NCBI GenBank assembly: GCA_036277115.1
Contig: DASUNM010000023.1
Span: forward strand, 248,001 to 312,000
Direction: 5' to 3'
DNA from: Pyrinomonadaceae bacterium
GTDB taxonomy: Bacteria > Acidobacteriota > Blastocatellia > Pyrinomonadales > Pyrinomonadaceae
DNA length: 64,000 nt
Shown: positions 1 to 8,356 of the stretch, piece after piece
Layout: the number at the start of each line of letters is the position of its first letter
Numbering within the stretch: position 1 is the first letter of the stretch
The notes under the pieces: generated by a model
The model's database searches: none
Seen by the model: only the letters and a program-made list of their open reading frames with translations
What the model was told of the DNA's origin: nothing
Made by a program: the position numbers and the translations under genes

Positions 1-507
1 GCGCCGGGCAAAGTACTCGGCGTCGGTAAATCGTTTTGCGTTCAGCGCGCCGGTGCGCGGCTGTACCAGCGCAAAGCTTAGGGCCATCAGAACTTCAGGA
101 TCAGTCGCCGCGGTGTCGAAGGCTTTTCGATAAGACACTTCAGCGTCGTCCCAGCGCTGCTGATCTACCAGGACATTTCCGATCGCGTAGTGCGCGCGCG
201 AATCGCGCGGCTTCAACACCAAAGCGCGGCGGTAAGCCGCTTCCGCCTGGACGAACCTGCGCGCATCACGATCATCGTTGCCGTCGGCGAGCGCATCCTG
301 AAATCGCGCTTCGATTTCGGCCGGAGTCATTCTCGGCTTCGGCGGACGCGCCGGATTGCCGCTCCGTTTGGCTTCGGGATTCTTCGGCCGAAAGATGCCG
401 GCGCCGCCGCCCAGCTCGCCGCCCGTCTCCTGGGCCAGCACCGCACCCGACGCCACCATCAGGCAGACGAACGCCAGCGCCGCTTTAACAAGCGCGCTAA
501 TTCTCAT
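1..507 (-). CDS. Exported TPR-repeat protein, C-terminus cut by window edge
   Basis: The reverse strand is open from an ATG at 507 to the left edge (169 codons). The product begins with a signal peptide (residues 1 to about 25, ending AVLAQ). A Gly/Pro-rich linker follows, then helical repeats: the stretch with AEAAYRRALVLKP and the next with WDDAEVSYRKAF have the TPR pattern. TPR proteins are protein-interaction scaffolds; the partner cannot be read here. An in-frame ATG at 537 would add ten residues, but neither start has a clear ribosome site, and 507 gives the better signal peptide. Family call is good; function unknown. Confidence 0.8.
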   Translation of the reverse strand, partial: MRISALVKAALAFVCLMVASGAVLAQETGGELGGGAGIFRPKNPEAKRSGNPARPPKPRMTPAEIEARFQDALADGNDDRDARRFVQAEAAYRRALVLKPRDSRAHYAIGNVLVDQQRWDDAEVSYRKAFDTAATDPEVLMALSFALVQPRTGALNAKRFTDAEYFARR

Positions 508-621
508 TCTTGAAAAGGCAATCGAGGGTTTGTTCATGTTTATTAAGACTCAGGGTCTCTGGATTTTTGCGGGTGATAATACTCGGTGAGGTAGCGAGGC
601 TCAAGTAGGTACGGTCGCGAA

Positions 622-754
622 CTCCCTCTCCCTTCGGGAGACGGCTGGGGTAAGGGTGCGAAGCTTAGCGGCTTAAGAGTAAAAAGAAAAATGTTTTTTC
701 TACTTTTCTCGCTGGGACCCTCACCCTAACCCTCTCCCTTTGGGAGAGGGAACC
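622..754. repeat. Inverted pair of CCCTCTCCC-type repeats
   Basis: Two related units face each other: 622-660 (CCCTCTCCCTTCGGGAG core, tail TAAGGGTG) and 718-754 (CACCCTAA, then CCCTCTCCC, TTT, GGGAGAGGG). The second is itself a 9-bp perfect hairpin. The unit lies about 35 bases downstream of the stop of the kinase gene at 787. A close relative sits at 29781-29873 just after another stop codon. It may act as a 3'-end structure; the sequence does not show a T-run. Confidence 0.75.
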
Positions 755-786
755 CGAATCGTAAGGCCAATACCAATCACGCCCCT

Positions 787-3303
787 TTACTGCGGTCGAA
801 CCAGACGAAAGCCCAGCGCGCCAACCTTGGTATTGCCATCGACCCAATCGCGTCGCGTGGTCGAGATTGGCTTCGGCTCCTGCGCCGTACCGAACGAAGC
901 GCCCCGAATGACATACCAGTTGCGCTGTTCGCCTTCGACCTGTTTCGAACTGCCTTGATAGTACCGGGCCTTGGTCGCGGTCCACTCGTAAACGTTGCCC
1001 ATCATGTCCAGCGCGCCCCAGCGTGTTTTGTCATTAGGCGCGGAACCAACCGGCTTCGGCTCGTTAGCACCCGAACTCTTGGTGATCGCGTGGCCCTCCG
1101 TCCACGTGTTTCCCCAGGGATAGATGTTCTCCTGATCGCCGCCGCGCGCGGCGTACTCCCATTCCTCTTCGGTGGGCAGCCGCCACTTCAAACCATCGCG
1201 TTCTGAACGCCACTTGGCAAACGCAACGGCATCGCTGTGGGACACAAAGGTAACCGGCCACAGTTCCTGTCCCGCGATCGGTTTCTTGTTGATCCAGTGT
1301 GACGGTGCTTCGTGACCCGTTTTCTCGACAAACTGCTGATACTCGTAATTTGTAACTTCAGTCTTGTCGATCACCAAGGGCTGCACAGAAGCGGCGTGGA
1401 CCGGAACCTCGGCCACGGTGGCGCCATTGCGGCCCATGTCGAATGTTCCACCCGGAACTGAAATGAACTCGGGAGTAAAGGTGACGGGCGCTGGTCCTGG
1501 ATCCGGATCTTTCGGGTTTTCAATCGGGGGATTGTCGCCGCCACCGGGCGTGGGCGTAGGCCTGGGCCAAAGAACCCACGCGCCGATTCCACCGCCGACC
1601 AGCACCAGCAATAAAACACCCGCAAGCGCGTACGGCAATACGTTCCGCTTGCCGGCCACCGCCGCCGGCGGCACATTGACCATATTCGGATAGCTGTTCT
1701 CCGTAATCGTCGTCGCGCCCACTTGCCGTGCGTTCGCCGCTTCCGCCACCGCGGCGGGCGCGGGGGGAATACTCGACGCGAGTTTCGTCAGCTTCTCTTC
1801 AATCGCTTTCGTCTGCTGCGCGACCAACTCTTCGACACGTTTGCGTTCTTCTTCGCGCCGGCGCTCTTCGTCGAGGCGCTGTTGCTCTTTACGCCGCGCT
1901 TCCTCCAGCCGTTGTTCTTCCTGGCGGCGCGCTTCCTCTGCTTCCCGAAGCTTTCGGGCTTCTTCATCGCGCACACGCTCTGCTTCGCGCTCGCGCTCTT
2001 CCGCGGCGCGCTGCTCGGCGGCGAGGCGCTCTGCTTCGATCCGCTCTTCTTCCTGCTTTTGTTTGAGCTGCTGTTGCCGCTCGGCTTCCTGCCGGGCTTC
2101 GTCTTCTCTTCGTTTGCGCTCGGCCTCAGCGGCGAGTTGGCGTCGCCCTTGTTCTTCGCGGGCCAGTTCCTCGCGCGCTGCGGTCAACTTGTCCTGTTCT
2201 TCCATCCAGGACTTGCTGCTGATGGCGGCCGCGATCAAGTCCTCAGTCGGACGCGTGTAACTGGATCTGCCTACGTGCGGATCGGTCGCGGGCGGCGGGC
2301 CGGTCACCAGCGTCTGGTAAGGATCCGGCTGCCGCGCTTCGCCGGTGGTTTTCAGCAGCGCGCTGGCGGCCTCCATCGCCTGGCGAAACTCTTCAAGGAA
2401 TTCATCCGCGGATGACGTGCGATGCTCCGGCTCTTTTTCGAGCGCGTGACGCACGACCGCTTCAATTTGCGGCGGCACCTCTATGCCGCGGGACGAGAAT
2501 GTCGGCGGCTCCTCAGTCAGGTGCTTCTTCATGATCGCCGGAATCGCGTTCGCTTTGAACGGCACTTCACCGGCGAGCATTTGATAGAGCATCACGCCGA
2601 GGCTGTACACATCAGCGCGCGCGTCGGGTGGTTCGTCCGACCACTGCTCGGGCGCCATGTAAAACGGCGAGCCCATCAGTCCCGTGGTCTGCGCGGCGAC
2701 AAAGGAACCCAGCAACTCGCCTGACTTAATTTTCGCGAGACCGAAGTCGAGAATCTTTGTGCCTTCGGCAATCGTCAGACCGTCCTGAAGCATGACGTTC
2801 AGGGGCTTGATGTCGCGGTGCACGATGTTCTGGCGATGGGCCGCAGCGATGCCCGAACAGATCGGCTGCATAAAGTCGAAGGCGCGCACCGGGCCCATCG
2901 CGCCTTCGGCGGACATCACTTCCTGCAGCGACTTGCCCTGCACGAACTCCATCACGAGAAAAGGCATCGTGCCGCGCACAACTCCAAAGTCGGTGACCGC
3001 AATTATGTTCTGATGGCGAATCGCGGCGGCGGCCAAGGCTTCCTGCCGAAAGCGCGTGACGAGATTTGGATCGTTGCCGACCAGATCGGGAAGAATGATC
3101 TTGATGGCGTGCTGGGTCTTGAGAAAGATGTGCCGGCCTTTGTAAACAATGCCCATGCCGCCCTGGCCCAGCCGCCGCTCAAGGTTGTAGCGGCCGTCAA
3201 GGATCGGTTCGCCGGCGATGGACGGACCGGTCGCGGCGCCGTCGTCAGGGCAAAAAGCCACGTCGTCGGCAAAACATACGCGACACTTTGGACACTCTTT
3301 CAT
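787..3303 (-). CDS. Receptor-type Ser/Thr protein kinase with C-terminal FGE/sulfatase-modifying-factor-like domain
   Basis: This 838-residue protein starts with a four-Cys zinc ribbon (C4, C7, C10, C18). A Hanks-type kinase follows at about 39-310, with glycine loop GQGGMG at 46, K68, HRDIKPLN at 162 and DFG at 186. Residues 365-505 are a long charged coiled coil. One membrane segment lies near 555-580, then a Pro-rich linker. A formylglycine-generating-enzyme-like fold (about 612-838, with GNVYEW and a C-terminal LGFRLVRP) would sit outside the membrane. The paired cysteines that active FGE enzymes carry near their RGGSW motif are absent here (RGASFG with no Cys after it). A ligand-sensing role is therefore more likely than catalysis; that is inference. 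Confidence 0.92.
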   Translation of the reverse strand: MKECPKCRVCFADDVAFCPDDGAATGPSIAGEPILDGRYNLERRLGQGGMGIVYKGRHIFLKTQHAIKIILPDLVGNDPNLVTRFRQEALAAAAIRHQNIIAVTDFGVVRGTMPFLVMEFVQGKSLQEVMSAEGAMGPVRAFDFMQPICSGIAAAHRQNIVHRDIKPLNVMLQDGLTIAEGTKILDFGLAKIKSGELLGSFVAAQTTGLMGSPFYMAPEQWSDEPPDARADVYSLGVMLYQMLAGEVPFKANAIPAIMKKHLTEEPPTFSSRGIEVPPQIEAVVRHALEKEPEHRTSSADEFLEEFRQAMEAASALLKTTGEARQPDPYQTLVTGPPPATDPHVGRSSYTRPTEDLIAAAISSKSWMEEQDKLTAAREELAREEQGRRQLAAEAERKRREDEARQEAERQQQLKQKQEEERIEAERLAAEQRAAEEREREAERVRDEEARKLREAEEARRQEEQRLEEARRKEQQRLDEERRREEERKRVEELVAQQTKAIEEKLTKLASSIPPAPAAVAEAANARQVGATTITENSYPNMVNVPPAAVAGKRNVLPYALAGVLLLVLVGGGIGAWVLWPRPTPTPGGGDNPPIENPKDPDPGPAPVTFTPEFISVPGGTFDMGRNGATVAEVPVHAASVQPLVIDKTEVTNYEYQQFVEKTGHEAPSHWINKKPIAGQELWPVTFVSHSDAVAFAKWRSERDGLKWRLPTEEEWEYAARGGDQENIYPWGNTWTEGHAITKSSGANEPKPVGSAPNDKTRWGALDMMGNVYEWTATKARYYQGSSKQVEGEQRNWYVIRGASFGTAQEPKPISTTRRDWVDGNTKVGALGFRLVRPQ

Positions 3304-3392
3304 TCAGTGAATCGTTACGTAACTTACGACTCCGCGCGAGTCTGGGTTCGCGAGGATTTTAACGGCTGATATGCGAGCAGGCAAGCAGGAGA

Positions 3393-4091
3393 TCATCCTG
3401 GCTGGTGGTCACGGGTTTGCGCCGGAGCCGTGGGTCTCTCTGACTTTCCGTTCGTTGGTTCTGAAACACCGTCACCTTCGTGTCTTCCGAACCACGTAAC
3501 AACCGTGTAGCGCGCGCCATGTTTCACCGGCGTTACCTCGTGGAAGATGTGCGAGGGAAAGGCCAGGAACGTGCCTGGCTCTGCTTTGATCGGAAAACCC
3601 AGACGCTCGGTGCGTGGATCGGAGAGAAGGTTGTAGAGAACAAGCGAACCACCGCCGAAACGACCTTCCGCCGGCTCGTCCGATTCACCGTTTAGAAAAA
3701 TGACAACCGACATGGCGCGTCTCTTAATGAATTGCCGACTTCCCTCGGCCACTGATGAGTCCGTATGCGGTATGAAAAAATCACCGGCACGGTACTGCAG
3801 GAATTGAGGAGCTTCCCAGTCTGCGAGTGGCGCACCAAAGCTCTCTTCAAGCATGCGCTTGTGTTCGCGCAAGCGTTCTCCTACAAGCGAATGTAGACCG
3901 GAAGAGACGCTCGCTCGCAAGACTCTTCTCTTCTGTTCATCCACGCCCTGCGCGCGGCCGTCACGATAAGAGGTTGCAGGCGTCCGCTTCGACTCGCATA
4001 TCTCCGCGATGATTCGCTCGCACGTCGCGACATCGAGGAAATTGCGGACCGTCACAACGCCAAGGCGCTTCAAGATATCCGTTTGGGACAT
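3393..4091 (-). CDS. 2OG-Fe(II) oxygenase (prolyl-4-hydroxylase-like)
   Basis: The 232-residue protein has the double-stranded beta-helix iron site of 2-oxoglutarate dioxygenases: H109 and D111 (PHTDSS), distal H184 (SHIFHEVTPV), and R194 placed to bind 2-oxoglutarate. The segment LQYRAGDFFIPHTD is typical of P4H-like members, which hydroxylate proline or other residues on proteins, or free substrates. Its ATG lies 24 bases after the leuS stop on the same strand, so the two are probably co-transcribed. The link to leucyl-tRNA synthetase may be incidental. The substrate cannot be inferred. Confidence 0.85.
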   Translation of the reverse strand: MSQTDILKRLGVVTVRNFLDVATCERIIAEICESKRTPATSYRDGRAQGVDEQKRRVLRASVSSGLHSLVGERLREHKRMLEESFGAPLADWEAPQFLQYRAGDFFIPHTDSSVAEGSRQFIKRRAMSVVIFLNGESDEPAEGRFGGGSLVLYNLLSDPRTERLGFPIKAEPGTFLAFPSHIFHEVTPVKHGARYTVVTWFGRHEGDGVSEPTNGKSERPTAPAQTRDHQPG

Positions 4092-4115
4092 TCGAGATTT
4101 AAGAAAGCGCAGCAG

Positions 4116-6674
4116 CTACGCTTTCTTCACTACGACGTTCACCAGGCGCTGAGGCACCACAATCACCTTAACGATCTTGTGACCGTCGATGAAGCTTTGG
4201 ACCTTGGCGTCCGCCAGCGCTAACGCGCGCAAGTCGGCTTCAGAAATGTCAGGCGACACGACCACACGCGAACGCAGCTTGCCATTTACCTGAACGGGAA
4301 TCTCCAGCTCATCTTTCTTCGCCAGCTCGCGATCGGCAGACGGCCACCGGGCAGACTTCAACAGACCGCCGGCATGACCCAACCCTTCCCACATCTCTTC
4401 GGCGATGTGCGGAGAGAACGGGGCCAACATAACGACGAGGGCTTCGAGCGCTTCGCGCACGGCGAACACGTCAGTGTCCGAAGCCGTCGCCGGATCGATG
4501 TTGAATTCGCCGAGTGCATTCGACAGCTCCATCAAAGCCGCGACGTTTGTGTTGAGATCGAGCTTCTCAGAATCCTCGGTCACGCGGGCAATCGTTTGGT
4601 GAGTCTTGCGGCGCAGCGTGCGAGCACCATCGCTGAATTCGGTACGTACGTCTTCGGCGTGCTCGGCAGGCGGGAGACCCGCGTACCGGTACACCATCGT
4701 CCACACGCGTCGCAGAAATCGCACCGCGCCTTCAATTCCCGTTTCCGACCAGCGCAGTTCATTCTCGACCGGCGCGGCGAACAGAATGAACAGACGGGTG
4801 GCGTCGGCGCCGAAGGCTTCGATCATCTCGTCCGGATCGACACCGTTGCCGAGCGACTTCGACATCGCTTTCCATTCGTTTGTCTCTTCGACGCGATTGG
4901 TGACCATGCCCTGCGTCAGCAGCCGCTTCACCGGTTCGTTGAAAGTCACCAGGCCTAAGTCGCGCATCACCTTGGTCCAGAAACGCGTGTAGATCAGATG
5001 CATCACCGCATGCGAGTCGCCGCCGATGTATTGATCCACCGGCGTCCATTTCGCGACGCGTTCCGGCTCAAACGGCATCGATTCGTTACCTGGATCGCAG
5101 TAACGAAAGAAGTACCAGGACGAATCGACAAACGTGTCCATCGTGTCCGTCTCACGCGTCGCGGCCGCGCCACACGTCGGGCACCTGGTGTTGACGAATT
5201 CGGGGACGGTCTTCAAAGGCGATTCGCCTGTGCCGGTGAATTCCGCCTTCTCCGGCAACATGACGGGCAGATCTTTCTCCGGCACGGGCACCATTCCGCA
5301 CTTCGGGCAATACACAACCGGAATCGGCGCACCCCAGAACCGCTGCCGCGAGATGCCCCAGTCACGTATGCGATAGGTGACCGCGCCGCCACCGAAGTTC
5401 TTGGCGCCTGCATACTCAGACATTTCGCGAATCGCCTCCTGCGAAAGTTGACCGCTCCATTCGCCACTGTTCACCAGGACACCTTGTTCGACGAAAGCCT
5501 GCTTCATTTCCATCGACTGATCGCTGCCCGGGACGGCATCGTCCGGCTCGTTCTGCTGGCCATGCACGATCGGCGCAATGACCTGTCGAATCGGCAGCGT
5601 GTATTTCTGCGCGAACTCGAAATCGCGTTCATCGTGCGCCGGCACGCTCATCACCGCACCCGCGCCATAATCCATCAGCACGTAATTTGCGACCCAGATC
5701 GGCAACAGCTCGCCGTTGAAGGGATTGACGGCCAGCTGCCCGGTGTTCATGCCGAGCTTCTCTTCCTCAGCCGTCTGGTCTTCTGCTTTGATCGCGCGCG
5801 CCGCTTTGATCTGCTCCGCAAACTTGAGCACGTCGTCTTTCAAAGATGAGCCTTCCAGCAGCTGCGGCAGAATCGGGTGCTCGGCCGCAACCACGATCGC
5901 AGTCGCACCAAAGATCGTGTCGATGCGAGTGGTGAACACACGGATCCTTTCTTTCAGATCTTTGACTCCGAAATCGATATACGCGCCTTCACTGCGCCCT
6001 ACCCAGTCGCGCTGGCGCTTGATGACTTTTTCGGGCCAGCTGTTTTCAATCTCTTTGATGTCCTGGACCAACTGCTCCGCGTATTTCGTAATGCGCAGAT
6101 ACCACTGTTCGATCTCTTTCTTGACCACCGCAGTGCCGCACCGCCAGCAGATGCCGCCTGACGACTGTTCGTTCGACAGCACCGTTTGTTCTTTCGGACA
6201 CCAGTTGACCGGCGAAGTGCGCTTGTACGCCAGACCGCGTTCCAGCATTTTCAGAAAGAACCACTGGTCCCATTTGTAGTATTCCGGCCGGTGCGCGGCG
6301 ATCACACGAGACCAGTCATAACTGATGCCCAGCCGCCGCATCTGCCCTTCCATGTGCGCGATGTTTTCTTCAGTCCAGTCGCGTGGTTGGACGCCGCGTT
6401 TGATCGCGGCTTGTTCGGCTGGCTGTCCAAAACTATCCCAGCCGATCGGATGCAAAACGTTGAACCCGCGCAGGCGCTTGTACCAGGCCAGCGCGTCGCC
6501 GATCGCGTAGTTCCGCACGTGCCCCATGTGCAGAAAGCCGGAGGGATACGGCAGCATCTCGAGCGCGTAAAACTTTTCGCGCGGGTCGTCTTCGCGGGCT
6601 TCAAACGCACGCTCGTCGGCCCAGCGCTTCTGCCACTTCGCTTCGATTTTTTCAGGAAAATATTTCTCGTCCAT
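4116..6674 (-). CDS. leuS: Leucyl-tRNA synthetase
   Basis: This class I synthetase charges tRNA-Leu with leucine in the cytosol. At 852 residues it matches the usual bacterial length. The HIGH motif appears as HMGH at residues 49-52 after PYPSGF, and the KMSKS loop as AMSKS near 605. A large editing insertion lies between them, with a zinc-site-like CPKC..CPTC pair around 440-490. The ATG at 6674 has GAGGAG nine bases upstream. The leader carries a perfect 7-bp hairpin (6714-6733). The gene is complete, and a 2OG oxygenase gene follows 24 bases later. Confidence 0.98.
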   Translation of the reverse strand: MDEKYFPEKIEAKWQKRWADERAFEAREDDPREKFYALEMLPYPSGFLHMGHVRNYAIGDALAWYKRLRGFNVLHPIGWDSFGQPAEQAAIKRGVQPRDWTEENIAHMEGQMRRLGISYDWSRVIAAHRPEYYKWDQWFFLKMLERGLAYKRTSPVNWCPKEQTVLSNEQSSGGICWRCGTAVVKKEIEQWYLRITKYAEQLVQDIKEIENSWPEKVIKRQRDWVGRSEGAYIDFGVKDLKERIRVFTTRIDTIFGATAIVVAAEHPILPQLLEGSSLKDDVLKFAEQIKAARAIKAEDQTAEEEKLGMNTGQLAVNPFNGELLPIWVANYVLMDYGAGAVMSVPAHDERDFEFAQKYTLPIRQVIAPIVHGQQNEPDDAVPGSDQSMEMKQAFVEQGVLVNSGEWSGQLSQEAIREMSEYAGAKNFGGGAVTYRIRDWGISRQRFWGAPIPVVYCPKCGMVPVPEKDLPVMLPEKAEFTGTGESPLKTVPEFVNTRCPTCGAAATRETDTMDTFVDSSWYFFRYCDPGNESMPFEPERVAKWTPVDQYIGGDSHAVMHLIYTRFWTKVMRDLGLVTFNEPVKRLLTQGMVTNRVEETNEWKAMSKSLGNGVDPDEMIEAFGADATRLFILFAAPVENELRWSETGIEGAVRFLRRVWTMVYRYAGLPPAEHAEDVRTEFSDGARTLRRKTHQTIARVTEDSEKLDLNTNVAALMELSNALGEFNIDPATASDTDVFAVREALEALVVMLAPFSPHIAEEMWEGLGHAGGLLKSARWPSADRELAKKDELEIPVQVNGKLRSRVVVSPDISEADLRALALADAKVQSFIDGHKIVKVIVVPQRLVNVVVKKA

Positions 6675-6713
6675 TGTGTTAACTCCTCTTAACTTACAGT
6701 CATTTGGGTCAAA

Positions 6714-6733
6714 TGCACAAAGCCGCTTGTGCA
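6714..6733 (-). promoter_or_regulatory. Hairpin in the leuS leader
   Basis: TGCACAA, a six-base loop, then TTGTGCA: a perfect 7-bp stem about 40 bases upstream of the leuS start codon. It may be a simple leader structure or part of an attenuator. No T-box specifier or antiterminator motif was recognised, and no T-run follows. From 6734 to 6905 no gene or other structure was seen. Confidence 0.4.
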
Positions 6734-6905
6734 GTTACTTCGTTCGGGTTTTGACTGGATTCGCCGCTAACAGACGCGATCAAGCGCAGCGCGCTAGCGG
6801 CAGCGTAAGGAGGAGTTTGGTTAGAGAATGAAACGCGGACCGTTGCATGATGAGGGCATTGTAACTGACCAACCGGAGACCGTAAAGCAGAACTTCGCGA
6901 TGAGA

Positions 6906-7009
6906 TCAGTACCCGGAGCGGACCGGGGTCCCCGCGCGGGCAGCCCGCGTGGGGTGGGGATGCGACGGGGTCAGGAGCGCGACCCGGTCGCTACCGCTCC
7001 CGGTACTGA
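6906..7009. repeat. GC-rich multi-hairpin palindromic repeat
   Basis: About 104 bases end in near-perfect inverted arms (TCAGTACCCGGAGCG and CGCTCCCGGTACTGA, one mismatch). Inside are further hairpins: CCCCGCGCGGG against CCCGCGTGGGG, and GCGAC against GTCGC. The element begins about 20 bases after the stop codon of the endonuclease IV gene. Two arm-like words of the same family occur inside the glucan synthase coding sequence at 14352-14395. It behaves like a REP or MITE-type element; no transposase gene is present. Confidence 0.75.
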
Positions 7010-7028
7010 CTCCGCCCCCGAGGCCGAC

Positions 7029-7895
7029 TCAACTGACGAAGCTCCGCAGGGCTTCCAGGTTCTTCAGATCAGCCCGCGGATCGTCGTAAGGCGTTTCCAA
7101 AATAAACGCACAGTGGGCGAGCTTCGGATGTTGCGCAAAGCGTCGCAGCGCATCGCGCCCGATGTGGCCTTCGCCAATGTGCCAGTGGCGATCGACGCGC
7201 GAATTAAACGGCGCCCGCGAATCATTGAAGTGGACCGCCCGCACGTTGCGCAGACCCACCGTGCGGCGAATGATTTCGATCGTTGCTTCCAACCCGTCTG
7301 GCTCGCGAATGTCATAACCGGCCGTGAATGAATGCGCGGTATCGACGCAGACGCCCAGCGGCAACTTCGGACACTCGTCCATGATCGCGCGCAGATGCTC
7401 GAACCGGTGACCGATGCACTGACCCTGTCCGGCAGTGTTCTCCAGCAGGATGCGCAGCTTTCCGAACCGCAATCCTTTGCAAGCAACCTTCAAACTAATC
7501 GCGGTGGCCGCGATGCCGTCAGCTTCGCATGAGCCGCGGGCGCTACCTGGGTGCACGACGAGGTAGTCGGCACCGAGCGCAATGCCGCGCTGCACTTCTT
7601 CACGGAACGAGGCGATCGATTTCAACAGAATCACATCGTCGGCCGAAGAAAGGTTGATCAGGTAGTTCGCATGAATTAAAACGGGCGACAGCTTCGTGAG
7701 TCTGCGAGTCGCTTTGAACAACTCGACTGATTCACGCGTCAGCGGCTTGGCCATCCAGCCGCGCGGATTCCGCGAGAAGATTTGCACCGCGTCGCAACCG
7801 GTTTCCTTCGCGATGATTAAAGACTCGTGAAGCCCGCCTTTGATGGGGGCGTGGAAGCCTATCCGTGGACGCATTCGTTGACTCGATTGGTTCAT
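7029..7895 (-). CDS. nfo: Endonuclease IV (AP endonuclease)
   Basis: The 288-residue TIM-barrel enzyme incises DNA at abasic sites in base excision repair. The zinc-site signatures of the family are all visible in order: VHPGSARG, LLENTAGQG, CVDTAHSFTAGYD, and HFNDSRAPFNSRVDRHWHIGEGHIG-type text split around residues 220-245. Length is normal. The ATG at 7895 is used; an internal ATG at 7874 (MRPRIGFH) starts closer to the domain, and neither has a strong ribosome site. A GC-rich hairpin repeat follows the stop codon. Confidence 0.95.
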   Translation of the reverse strand: MNQSSQRMRPRIGFHAPIKGGLHESLIIAKETGCDAVQIFSRNPRGWMAKPLTRESVELFKATRRLTKLSPVLIHANYLINLSSADDVILLKSIASFREEVQRGIALGADYLVVHPGSARGSCEADGIAATAISLKVACKGLRFGKLRILLENTAGQGQCIGHRFEHLRAIMDECPKLPLGVCVDTAHSFTAGYDIREPDGLEATIEIIRRTVGLRNVRAVHFNDSRAPFNSRVDRHWHIGEGHIGRDALRRFAQHPKLAHCAFILETPYDDPRADLKNLEALRSFVS

Positions 7896-7971
7896 TGTTC
7901 AGACGAGGCAGCGGTCCTCCCGGTCTTGTTTTCTGGTAGCGGTTTTGCTGGGCAATCATACGTTGTTTCCG

Positions 7972-8000
7972 TTGACAGGACCCCAGCCCCGGAGTAGGAT
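7972..8000 (+). promoter_or_regulatory. Sigma-70-type promoter for the Cys-rich peptide operon
   Basis: A perfect -35 box TTGACA (7972-7977) is followed after exactly 17 bases by TAGGAT (7995-8000), one base off the TATAAT consensus at position 3 and one at position 4. The start codon of the peptide gene is 47 bases further on. It is the best-matching promoter noticed in the window. Confidence 0.7.
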
Positions 8001-8046
8001 TTTGCGCATAGCAGTAAACACTGCAAACAACCCGGAAGGAGACATT

Positions 8047-8343
8047 ATGAAACGACTTCTAGGGATCCTGCTCTTAATCCTTTCCTTTTCGTCTGGACAT
8101 TTGGCCTTTGCCTCAGGAGATTGCTTTTCAAACTGCAATTGCCGATCTTGGACGGTCGACCAGTGGGGCTGCATCTCAACAGAAGTACCGTGTTGCGGGG
8201 TTCCTCAGTTTCCGAACTGTGGTTGCGGTGGGCCGAATACCTGTTGTTATTACGAGTTTGGGTACTGCCATCCCCCGTCCTCTTGTGGTAGTTCCTTTAC
8301 TTATAAAAAGTGCTTTGTCGGTGGCTGCACCGGGGGCGGATGA
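8047..8343 (+). CDS. Small Cys-rich exported protein
   Basis: The ATG at 8047 has GGAAGGA five bases upstream, and a consensus promoter precedes it. The 98-residue product has a clear signal peptide (KRLLGILLLILSF core, cleavage after about residue 22). The mature part of roughly 75 residues carries 14 cysteines, many in CC or CxC pairs, with Gly, Pro and aromatic residues between. Such spacing suggests a disulfide-knotted secreted protein or a metal binder. It resembles no family I can name. The next gene starts 14 bases on with its own strong ribosome site, so the pair is an operon. Confidence 0.75.
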   Translation: MKRLLGILLLILSFSSGHLAFASGDCFSNCNCRSWTVDQWGCISTEVPCCGVPQFPNCGCGGPNTCCYYEFGYCHPPSSCGSSFTYKKCFVGGCTGGG

Positions 8344-8356
8344 TAGGAGGTCTTAC

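Noticed and set aside
612-838. Active formylglycine-generating activity of the kinase C-terminus (residues 612-838 of the product of 787-3303)
   Set aside because: The active-site cysteine pair is absent from the C-terminal region.
1723-2415. Forward-strand open frame of 230 codons rich in Phe, Leu and Arg
   Set aside because: It lies antisense to the coiled coil of the kinase and its composition mirrors the Glu/Arg-rich repeat there; no ribosome site.
7945-8046. Longer N-terminus for the Cys-rich peptide
   Set aside because: It would run through the promoter; the ATG at 8047 has a ribosome site and starts the signal peptide.
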